A DNA stretch of 64,000 nt from Erpobdella octoculata. Taxonomy: Eukaryota; Annelida; Clitellata; Hirudinida; Erpobdellidae. Numbering within the stretch: position 1 is the stretch's first letter; the number at the start of each line of letters is the position of its first letter. The DNA lies in NCBI GenBank assembly GCA_963978895.1, contig OZ022241.1, forward strand, positions 159,985-223,984. The letters run 5' to 3'. Shown piece by piece: positions 1-9,200 of this stretch. A program made the position numbers and the translations under genes. Below the pieces are notes generated by a model. It was not told the DNA's origin, searched no databases, and worked only from the letters and a program-made list of their open reading frames with translations.

Positions 1-3000
1 TAAGGTACGTGAGAGGATTATGATCCGAAAAAATCACGATCTCAGATAACAATATCCAGGATTTGAATTTACTTAGAGCCCACACGACAGCATAAGCCTC
101 TCTCTCTATGGTGGACCACCTCGTCTGAGTAGGGGTTAACTTCAGACTGGCAAAAGCAATAGGGACTTCTGCCCCTTCTCCACTCCCCTGGAACAAACAA
201 CACCCAACAGCCACTCCACTAGCATCCGTTGCTAAACCAAACCCTTTACTATAATCAATTGTGCTTAGGGTTGTAGCATTGGTAAGGTCGTCTATGAGTT
301 TTTGTAAGGCGACCTGGTGTTTGCCTTCCCAAAGAATTTTGTTGGGAACACCCTTTTTAGTCAACTCAGTGATAGGATGGGCAGTCTGGGCTAGATTGGG
401 TATGAAGTTGCGGAAATAACTGAACAACCCCATTATCCGCTTGACTTCCTTTTTATTTGTGGGAGGTTTGATCTCTTGTACAATGGCTATTTTATCGGGA
501 TCAGGTGCGACAATCCCCGAGCCTACGACATGTCCTAAAAATACCACCTTAGGTTGTACAAACCGACATTTTTCCAGGTTTAGGGTCAACCCTACATTTT
601 TAATGATGGTGAAAAATTGCAAAAGATGTAGTTTGTGTTCTTCCCAACTAGACGAAATAACGGCAAAATCATCAATAAACGGCTCCGTAAAGGATCTTAT
701 TGGTTGAAGGATCATCGATATCGCCCTCATGAAAGTATTTCCCGCCGATTTTAGACCAAAGGGCATTCTGCGAAACTCAAACAACCCTTCTTCACAAGAA
801 AATGCCGTTAACCATGCTGATTCCGGATCTATAGGAATTTGCCAGTACCCTTTGCGTGCATCAAAACAGCTTATGAATTTTGCTCTGCCGACCTTCTGAA
901 GTACGTTGGGGATATCGGGAATGGGAAAGCAGTCTCCCTTCGTATAACGATTAACATGACGATAGTCGATGGCTATACGGACTCCCTTTTCTCCCTTAGG
1001 TCCCTTCAAAACACAAACCATCGGGCTTACCATGGGACTCTGCGATGGTACAATGACACCCTGGCGAAGCATATCTTGTATCTGATTAGCCACTTCTACC
1101 TTCAACAATTCAGGGGTTCTATAGGCTCTCAGGTGTTTGGGGGTAAAGTCAGGAGAAATCGCGATTTTGTGAGATACTACAGAACAAACTCCTAATGATT
1201 CTGAGAATATCTCGGGAAAATCATCAATTATGTCACATAATTGTGTGCGATAATCCTGTGAAAGATGGTCCAAACAGCCCTTTGCTACCCTACAACTCGG
1301 AGGTTTATCCTGACAAGGAACAAACTTACTTGGAAAATCAATCAAACCAAATTCGTGGTCCTTCTCGTATACTACAGAACAATTATTATTAATGGCGGTT
1401 TCTATTCGGTCATGGTATTTCCGAATCTTATTTGCATGTAGATGGTGTTTACAGCCCTCAATTTCCACTAAATAAGAGTATGGTGCTTTCACCTTCACTA
1501 TTACCCCGGGACCCTGCCATCTCTTCATAAATTTAGACCCCCCTTTTACAGGTGCTAAAATTATTACTCTGTCACCTACACAAAAAGACCTATCACTGCT
1601 CCTAACGTTATATTTTCGTGCGTAATTGCTCTGCTCTTGGTCTCCTGCAATTTCAGCAAATTCCTTAGCTAACTGTAGGTTTTGTCTGAGATCGGCTAAG
1701 TATTTGTACGGATTCTTACCTAAATGAAAAGGTAACTCCTTTTCGTTACTCCAAGAGTCTCTGAGGATAGCAAGTGGTCCTCGTGGCAAAGTACCATACA
1801 CTAATGTATAAGGAGCAATATGAGTTGTCGATGACGGTTTCTCACGTAAACTCCATAATACAAAAGGAAGAACCTTAAACCACTCCTTAGGATGTGCCTC
1901 AACCAATTTAAAAATCATGTTCTTAAGACTCTGGTTACACCTCTCCACTAACCCGGATGCTTCAGGATGCCCTGGGGTGTTAAACCTAGGACTGCACCCC
2001 AAACATTTAAGAAAAGTCGTCGTTAACTGATTTTTGAAATTCGTACCACAATCGGAACTAATTATTCGTGGTATGGAAAACGTCATAAAGATCTGAATAA
2101 GGATCTCACATACAGATTTAGCATCTAATGACCTTAATGGATAAGCCATCGGCCATCTGGAGAACAAATCGACAACAACCAGGGCATAATTGTACTTGGG
2201 TCGGACAGTCACACTATCACCCGCTGGAATTATGGGCCCTATGCAATCCATAACTAAATGATTAAATGGTAGTTCATCTCCCCTTGGAATGGGAGTTATG
2301 GGGACTCGGTCTCTTTTTCTAACAGGTGCCCTTAACTGGCACACGGGGCACGACTCACAATAGGTTTGGACTTGTTTCTCCATATCGGGAAACCAAAAGC
2401 TGAGTCGAATACGCTGCCGTGTACTCTTGGCAGCCATGTGCCCCGAATAGGGAGCATCATGCCCCATCTGTAACACTGCAAGTATACGACTCCTGGGCAA
2501 ACACAACTGTTTTATGGAATGACCCCACTGATTCTCCTTGTGAAACAAAAGTCCCCGGTCGATATAAAAGTTTTTACGCTTATCTATACCTAGCAACCAG
2601 AAGGACTCCAGTGAAGGACAATCATGTTGCTCTTTAGCAAACGCATCGGGATCATTACTATCGTCTACCCCCTGACAATCATCGTTAATGGTTGTAAATC
2701 GAGCGTCGGTTCGTGAATCACTTCCGCCTGCATCAGCACCTGGACAAATATCATCACCCGCAACTACAGAAACACCTATGTCCTGACAAGTATCGGTCTG
2801 TGAATCAACTTTCCTAGCATCAGCACCTGGACAAATATCATCACCCGAAACCACAGAAGCACCTATGCCCTGACAAGTATCGGCCTGAGAATCAACTTTC
2901 CTAGCGTCAGCAGCACGAGAAACACCTTCACCGAGAATCAATGCAACATCTGGACTATGCTCATCATTACGAGGTTCATCTAAAACAAAATATTGTGAAT

Positions 3001-4795
3001 TAGTTATTTCAAGACTGGGAACATTCACATCAGAGTCATGTGCATTTTGTTTGTTCTTAATAGGGTATGCAACGGTATCATACAATGATATCGTTTTTAA
3101 TAAATTACTTACGGAGGGAGTGATAATAATTTGCTCATTAAGATTTGGGACGACAGCAAACCATGCACGAACCTTGGGTGCTAGGTTCACAATGTCATCA
3201 CCCACAAGATCTGGTCGAACAACTAATCTAACACAACCTACAATTTCTGGTTGACCTTTAAGGCCGGATAATTTTATAAATTTATGTGGTACCCTATGAA
3301 GAGATTTAATTAAATCTTCTCTAATGCAACATACTTCTGCACCACCATCAATCAAAGCTGGAATAGATGGTAATTGATCGATAAATACATTCTCATAAGA
3401 CCTAATGTGATAATCATCAACATCTAAAATGGGACATGCTTCGGGACAGGGAAAAGATTTTTGACCATCAAACAATATTTTCCTATCAACGAGACCTCTA
3501 AAGGAATTTTTTGACTGAGAGGACAAATTTTTATCATCAACAAATGTTTTCCTATCACCGAGACAATTAAAGGAATTTTCTGTTTGACAACAATTAATTC
3601 TGGGATTAGGTAAGTTTGAGGAAGGGAATTTATGTAGAGGACATTCCTTGAACGAATGACCCTTCTTATGGCATTTGAAGCATAAACCATACTTTTTATC
3701 CTTATCCATATTAGGATCAATGGATATTTTAGTCATTCTATTAGGAATGGGAGACCCTGACCCTTTATCTGTTGGTTTTGGGTTGTTGAATCGGGGCGGT
3801 CTAGTCTCATGCTCGTGTGTGGCCATGTAGCTATCCGCAACGCGTGAAAGCTCTAGATGATTTAACCAATCATCCTTTTCCTGAGTTAAAATAAAATCTG
3901 CACAACTGGGAGACATTAGTTGTTTCAACCTATCGGCACACATCAAACTAACTAATTGATGGAAATTCTCATCAATATTCCTACTTTTAATATAATACGA
4001 TAACGCTGTGTGTAATTCAGAAGCTACCTGTGAATAAGTCTCACCAGGTCTCCTTTTTACAGCATAAAACCTCTCCCTCAAAAGACTGGGAGTGACCCGA
4101 AATTCCTGCAATAGAATTTGCTTTAATTCCTCATAGTCACCTAACTGAGCAACGGTCAATCGACTCAAGATTGATCGAGCTCTATTATTCAAATGGGCCT
4201 GTAATATTTTGGGTTTTACATCATCATCAACTTGGTATGATGCAAACTGATTCTCTAGATACTGAAAATACCCCGGTATTGCAGCAGGATCTGAGGGAAA
4301 CTCTGCCATTATACCCTTCATGGCATTCTGAAAGCGACTAGAGCGAACGGCTAAGGAAACCTCAAGACTATTGTGGTCCTGAATCCTTTCACGTTCCAGC
4401 TCTAGTTTAGCTTCAGCAAGTCTGCGGGTTGCCCTATCCTCATCTAACCTAGCGTCAGCGAGCCTACGCTCCTGTTCTAATTTAGCTTCAGCGAGTCTGC
4501 TCTCCTGTTCTAATTTAGCTTCAGCAAGTCTGCGATTTGCCCTATCTTCATCTAACCTAGCTTCAGCGAGTCTACGCTCCTGTTCTAACTTAGCTTCTTT
4601 TGCCGCCAATTCTGCTTCGCGCAATGCTAATTTACGCTCAGCTATTTCTGACTTAGAACTTTTGCTAACGTTAGCATCATCACTAACTCTACGTGGACGC
4701 CGACTATCATCAACAAATTGATAGTGCTCCTCGCTAAGGATCCCTGTTGGACTATCCAGCGCAACTGACTCTTCAACCGTAGGGGTTCTAATCAT
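1..4795 (-). CDS. Fused Gag-Pol polyprotein of gypsy element (partial, C-terminus outside window)
   Basis: One frame stays open from an ATG at 4795 to the window edge, about 1598 codons. The N-terminal region (about 4400-4660) has heptad-like repeats rich in L, A, E and R, probably a coiled coil, followed by a retrotransposon gag domain. A CCHC knuckle (CFKCHKKGHSFKEC) lies at 3641-3682. The protease motif is LIDGGAEV near 3330-3358, with DGG where DTG or DSG is usual. A spacer at about 2718-2916 carries a 29-residue tandem repeat. Integrase (about 1620-2480) has an HHCC finger (CESCPVC) and catalytic residues in LVMDC, SDCGTNF and GLVERC with D-35-E spacing, then KRWQGPG. Reverse transcriptase has FIDD near 650. 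RNase H shows TDAS, EREAYA and FSDHNPL. I chose the ATG because no other in-frame start precedes gag and the leader follows the LTR closely. The fusion needs no frameshift. Confidence 0.9.
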   Translation of the reverse strand, partial: MIRTPTVEESVALDSPTGILSEEHYQFVDDSRRPRRVSDDANVSKSSKSEIAERKLALREAELAAKEAKLEQERRLAEARLDEDRANRRLAEAKLEQESRLAEAKLEQERRLADARLDEDRATRRLAEAKLELERERIQDHNSLEVSLAVRSSRFQNAMKGIMAEFPSDPAAIPGYFQYLENQFASYQVDDDVKPKILQAHLNNRARSILSRLTVAQLGDYEELKQILLQEFRVTPSLLRERFYAVKRRPGETYSQVASELHTALSYYIKSRNIDENFHQLVSLMCADRLKQLMSPSCADFILTQEKDDWLNHLELSRVADSYMATHEHETRPPRFNNPKPTDKGSGSPIPNRMTKISIDPNMDKDKKYGLCFKCHKKGHSFKECPLHKFPSSNLPNPRINCCQTENSFNCLGDRKTFVDDKNLSSQSKNSFRGLVDRKILFDGQKSFPCPEACPILDVDDYHIRSYENVFIDQLPSIPALIDGGAEVCCIREDLIKSLHRVPHKFIKLSGLKGQPEIVGCVRLVVRPDLVGDDIVNLAPKVRAWFAVVPNLNEQIIITPSVSNLLKTISLYDTVAYPIKNKQNAHDSDVNVPSLEITNSQYFVLDEPRNDEHSPDVALILGEGVSRAADARKVDSQADTCQGIGASVVSGDDICPGADARKVDSQTDTCQDIGVSVVAGDDICPGADAGGSDSRTDARFTTINDDCQGVDDSNDPDAFAKEQHDCPSLESFWLLGIDKRKNFYIDRGLLFHKENQWGHSIKQLCLPRSRILAVLQMGHDAPYSGHMAAKSTRQRIRLSFWFPDMEKQVQTYCESCPVCQLRAPVRKRDRVPITPIPRGDELPFNHLVMDCIGPIIPAGDSVTVRPKYNYALVVVDLFSRWPMAYPLRSLDAKSVCEILIQIFMTFSIPRIISSDCGTNFKNQLTTTFLKCLGCSPRFNTPGHPEASGLVERCNQSLKNMIFKLVEAHPKEWFKVLPFVLWSLREKPSSTTHIAPYTLVYGTLPRGPLAILRDSWSNEKELPFHLGKNPYKYLADLRQNLQLAKEFAEIAGDQEQSNYARKYNVRSSDRSFCVGDRVIILAPVKGGSKFMKRWQGPGVIVKVKAPYSYLVEIEGCKHHLHANKIRKYHDRIETAINNNCSVVYEKDHEFGLIDFPSKFVPCQDKPPSCRVAKGCLDHLSQDYRTQLCDIIDDFPEIFSESLGVCSVVSHKIAISPDFTPKHLRAYRTPELLKVEVANQIQDMLRQGVIVPSQSPMVSPMVCVLKGPKGEKGVRIAIDYRHVNRYTKGDCFPIPDIPNVLQKVGRAKFISCFDARKGYWQIPIDPESAWLTAFSCEEGLFEFRRMPFGLKSAGNTFMRAISMILQPIRSFTEPFIDDFAVISSSWEEHKLHLLQFFTIIKNVGLTLNLEKCRFVQPKVVFLGHVVGSGIVAPDPDKIAIVQEIKPPTNKKEVKRIMGLFSYFRNFIPNLAQTAHPITELTKKGVPNKILWEGKHQVALQKLIDDLTNATTLSTIDYSKGFGLATDASGVAVGCCLFQGSGEGAEVPIAFASLKLTPTQTRWSTIEREAYAVVWALSKFKSWILLSEIVIFSDHNPLTYL

Positions 4796-5056
4796 ATTTA
4801 TGAAACCTACTACACAGAAAAAGAAAGAAAAACCTAACTGGGCAATCCGGCAACGATAAAATCTCTAACCTGAGATGTGGATCGGCCCTCCTTGCGAAAT
4901 GGATGTCGCCACGTGGTCGAACTGAACGGTCTGAAACTGTCCGGACTCTTTCTCCAACCTGAATCGTCAATCGTCGATCTTCAAACTCGGTAGAACTTCG
5001 TCAACTGGATGAACTCCACCACCCCAGGACGACTCTGATCGATGTATCGACTGACT

Positions 5057-5073
5057 GTCCCACGCTGCCACCA
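5057..5073 (-). other. Candidate tRNA primer-binding site
   Basis: Four to ten bases past the LTR end the minus strand reads TGGTGGCAGCGTGGGAC. TGG complements the CCA end of a tRNA, which is how most gypsy elements are primed. I could not assign the tRNA. Confidence 0.5.
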
Positions 5074-5077
5074 AAAA

Positions 5078-5375
5078 TGCTAATGTGACGATTCCGCCTT
5101 TGCGAAGTCGTCGATATTGCTGGAGAAAATTTGAGTTTCGATCAAGCAATGGCGAACAATGGCGAACAAGAAGCAGGAACAAGAAGAAGGGACCGAAGTA
5201 GTTCGCGACAGCCTTATAAATACAAGCCCTCCAGGCTACAGGCTACAGGCTTAAACGTTCAAATATTCGCGCAACAATCCAAACACGCAACGTTGTGCAA
5301 TACCCGATGCACCGCCTGCGCCGGAAATCCCAAAGTTAGATCCAGGCACGCACCTGCGTTTACGCGGGCGTGACA
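5078..5375 (-). repeat. 5' LTR of gypsy element
   Basis: The minus strand begins TGTCACGCCCGC at 5375 and reaches a TG...CA-type end at 5078 (ending TTAGCA), or alternatively at 5084 (ending GTCACA), so the LTR is about 292-298 bp. It contains a TATA box and lies next to a candidate primer-binding site. The boundary is inferred from terminal dinucleotides only, because the second LTR is outside the window. The short ORF on the plus strand here is a by-product. Confidence 0.7.
5214..5222 (-). promoter_or_regulatory. TATA box in the LTR
   Basis: The minus strand reads TATTTATAA followed by GG, about 150 bp into the LTR. This is a plausible RNA polymerase II promoter for the genomic transcript of the element. 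Confidence 0.5.
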
Positions 5376-5678
5376 ATCATCATCATCATCATTATTATTA
5401 TTAAACAGTTAAAAATGCAACATGTATCAATCACACTACATTAAGTAATAATGACAACTAATTTATAAAAATAATAAACTTTTATACAGTAAAAAATTGA
5501 CCATAGTCATAAACAAAAATTATTAATTTCTTCATTCCCGACTTCGAAATTTCTTAACATTTTCAACGAATAAGTTTCAGTCATAAATAAACAAACCACG
5601 ACGAGATGGTTAAAGGTAAAAGTTTACAACTAATAACAGATACTCCTACAGAATAGATATCATCATCATCATCACCAC

Positions 5679-5749
<71 letters not shown>

Positions 5750-5832
5750 CCACCACCATCATCATCATCATCATCATCATCATCACCATCACCATCATCA
5801 TCACCATCATCACCATCATCATCACCATCATC

Positions 5833-5864
<32 letters not shown>

Positions 5865-5874
5865 CATCACCACC

Positions 5875-5906
<32 letters not shown>

Positions 5907-5964
5907 CACCACCACCATCATCATCATCATCATAATCATCATCATCATCATCATCACCACCACC

Positions 5965-5996
<32 letters not shown>

Positions 5997-6004
5997 CATC
6001 TAAC
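5376..6004. repeat. ATC/ATCACC microsatellite tract in AGPAT5-like intron 7
   Basis: A short (ATC)n tract abuts the LTR. About 260 bp of AT-rich sequence with no recognisable exon follows, and then at 5660-6000 there is about 340 bp of interrupted CAT/CAC triplets. The dense tract starts immediately after the splice donor of AGPAT5-like exon 7 on the minus strand. The long poly-Asp and poly-Met frames here are artefacts of the repeat. Confidence 0.85.
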
Positions 6005-6261
6005 CTGTCCTTGACTTCGTATCTGGAATAAACCCACTCCTCGAACGCAGTCGAGTCCGCACCGACGACGTCAGGAACCTGCGACATCGGAATCCTCGTG
6101 ACGTGGATGTTGATCGTCATGTCTTTTTTAAACATGTCTGAAAATATTCGATATCACGATCATCATCATCATCATCATCATCATTATTATAATCCTCATT
6201 CATCATCATAATTATTACAACTATCATCATCATAATCAACATTATTATTATCATCATCATT

Positions 6262-6292
<31 letters not shown>

Positions 6293-9200
6293 CTACAATT
6301 ATCATCATTACTATCATCATTCATCATCATCATTACTACAATCATCATCATTACTACCATCATCATGTAAATCATCACCATCATTTACCATAATAAGAAG
6401 GAGCAGCAAATCTATTAAGGCCGCTCGCCACCGGTTCGGAAGGAAGCGTGGTCGAAAACGTCATGGTTACGTCATAGATGGCATCCATCTTGCTTTTCAA
6501 CTCCTTCACGCAATGAGCGAAAGCTTTCACTCTTGGTGTCAGAAGGTTCTCGTACAACGGAAGATCTGTTTTTGTTTTATCAGGAAAACAACGTTTAGAC
6601 GAACAATACCTTCTAATTATAATAATTATCGTCACCATCCCAATTACTTCGCATAAATTAAAAACTCTAGAAACTAGATCAACCATTTTCACGACAATTT
6701 TTTCCTCAAACAGAGTCTTTCTTACAACTAAACCGTAACCCCAACCAAACTTGCAAGTGCTGGCCATGTTCGATGTAAGTGACAGATTCAAATATTTCAC
6801 TATCCAGCAAGCCAAGCAAATGCACATTTAAAAGTTAACCAATCAGCATCAATGTCAATGTTTTCTTCTTTTTTTCATAACTGATAAAAACTTACTTATA
6901 GAAACTAAAACTACAATATCCAATCTAACCGTTGTCCTTGGCATACTGCCTCATCTTGTTGAGAGACTGAATTTTTTCCGGGTTGAACCGGTGACCCTCC
7001 GGGAAGAGGGCTAACCAAACCTTAAATGAAAAAATTTGGAATTTTTTTTATCCGATTATTTAATTCGTTAAACAATGTTTTAACGACTAAATTACGAATA
7101 AATAATATTTTAAAAGTTAATTTTTATAAATCATAAAATAACGTTCAAGGTTTTAATTTAAATCTATTTTATTTTATTTATTAATTTTATTAACATGCAC
7201 TCTCTAACAGCAAAAATTCTCAGAGCACGAGCCAAACAGTACCAGAATAAAAACCAAAATCTGGTCCAAACGCCAAAAACAACAAAATTTAAACTCTGTT
7301 CAACAGCCCCGAGAATAAACGAATCCAAATTTAAGCTGGTTTTTCGATAACAGACACTCTGCGGACATTCACAAGGTCAAGGTCAGTACAAAGTACAAAC
7401 ACAAATAAACTTTTCAGACGACCAACCGTATAAGGATGTAAGGAAAGCTGGTTGAGTTGATCGACGAATTTGTCTTTCCTGAAATATCCGCTCCTCTCCA
7501 CGTAAAGGTAGCCGTGCTGTATGGAAAAAAAGAAAAAAAATAAATAATTAAGTATATATATATATTTATATATATACTAGAGATAGCCCATCAAAAATGA
7601 CAGATTTTTTGAAATCTCATTATATACTATTTTGCAATTTTAGCACTACCTAATTTAATGTTAAGGACTGACATTGTACAATTCTGTAATAACTTTTATT
7701 ACACGCCTGCTCGCACTAATTTTAACAACTGCTGACTGCTGACCACCGCGTTAAGCGAAATTGCTAACATACATACATACATACATCAGAAATTATGTAT
7801 GTTGATATTGCTGATATGATTATTTATAACCACCGAAAAAACATTTTGCTTTCTTGAATACAGTTTTCTACGTTTACTGCTTAACTACTCAGCAATGTGT
7901 ATAAACGAGCGGCGTTTTCTCTCGCGCTCTGAATTGTATTCTCTTCGTGATGGAAATTACACGCTGTCTCGCGAACTTCTTCTGGTCTTGAGAAAACACG
8001 CATTAATTCGTTATGGCATACAAAAACGCCATTACAGAGGAAATAGAGCAGGTCGGTTTCGACACTTGTCTTCCAAACGTTCTATGCCATATGTAGCCGA
8101 CATCATCTCTAGTGAATCTAAAGACTCGTCTTCTAAAGACCATGGAAGTCGCCCTTCTACAAGATGCAATCTCGCTGTCTGGAACGCTCGCTCAATTGGA
8201 AATAAATCCGCCACAATAAGCGAATTCCTAATCTCTTCCAAAATAGACATCATGTGTATTGTCGAATCATGTCATGAGTCTTCCTTTTCGCCCTCTCTAA
8301 TCGCCTCAACCCCTCTTGGCTACCAGGCTTTGGACAGACCTCGCCCATCACCTCTCGATGCTGACCTCGCTAGCCTCCGCGGGCCTCGTGGAGGAGGCAT
8401 ATGTATTATCCACAAAAACAACTTCAGGTCCTCCATCAAGGATTTTGGAAGCTTCAGCGCTTTTGAGTTACTATCTGCCTACGTCACATTCCGTGATTCT
8501 CACCAATTAATTTTGGTCCTATATCGACCAGGTTCTGAATCTGTTACAGAAGCGTTTTTCTCCGAATTTTCAGAGCTTTTGGGAAAAACTGCCGACTACT
8601 CCTGCGATCTGATCTTACTTGGGGATATCAATATTCACCTGGATCAGGACATCACTACAACCAGAAAGTTTCAAAATTTGCTCCTGAGTCATGGCCTCAC
8701 TCAACTGGTAACAGGACCGACTCATGACCATGGTCATACCCTTGATGTGGTTATCACGCGCTCATCTTCGCTCATAACAAATTTACTAATCATCCCTCCT
8801 TCTCTATCCGACCATTCAATCATTACCTTTTCAACTTGTCATAAACCACCCCCCATTATCACCGAAAAAGTGGAACGCCGTTCTTTCAGGTCATTCGACT
8901 TAGCATCATTCAGTATCGATCTTCAAAATACCAGGCTCTTTGAAGTCTCGACCTTGAAATCGGACAAATCTGCTGAACAGCTGTTCGATCTCTACGATGC
9001 AACAATGAACGAGCTCCTTGATCGTCATGCTCCACGGAAGTTGATTACCTTAAGGATAAAGCCAGAAAGCCCCTGGTTTGATGCCGACTGTAGTCGGTCC
9101 AAAAGACTAAATCGTCGACTCGAACGGCGTTATTTGTGCACCAAACTGTCGTCGGATAAAATAGCTTGGCACACCCAGTCCATACTCAAACGTCGACTGT

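Larger units (their letters stand above)
1..5375 (-). mobile_element. Ty3/gypsy LTR retrotransposon, Gmr1-like pol order (3' end outside window)
   Basis: The minus strand reads, in order, LTR, candidate primer-binding site, gag, zinc knuckle, protease, integrase, reverse transcriptase and RNase H, and then runs off the window. The sequence similarity and the D-35-E integrase with a GPY/F-like module are those of Ty3/gypsy elements, but integrase precedes reverse transcriptase as in Ty1/copia. That order is known from the Gmr1 group of Ty3/gypsy elements. The reading frame is uninterrupted, so the copy may be young. It lies in the same orientation as the AGPAT5-like gene and just downstream of that gene's exon 7, so it is probably inside an intron. 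The target-site duplication cannot be checked because the other end is missing. Confidence 0.9.

Noticed and set aside
5131..5373. Plus-strand 80-residue frame
   Set aside because: It lies inside the LTR, antisense to the element, with no family features.
5581..6135. Minus-strand 184-residue poly-Asp frame
   Set aside because: It starts in real AGPAT5-like exon 7 but runs through the splice donor into a GAT microsatellite; the acidic part is intron.
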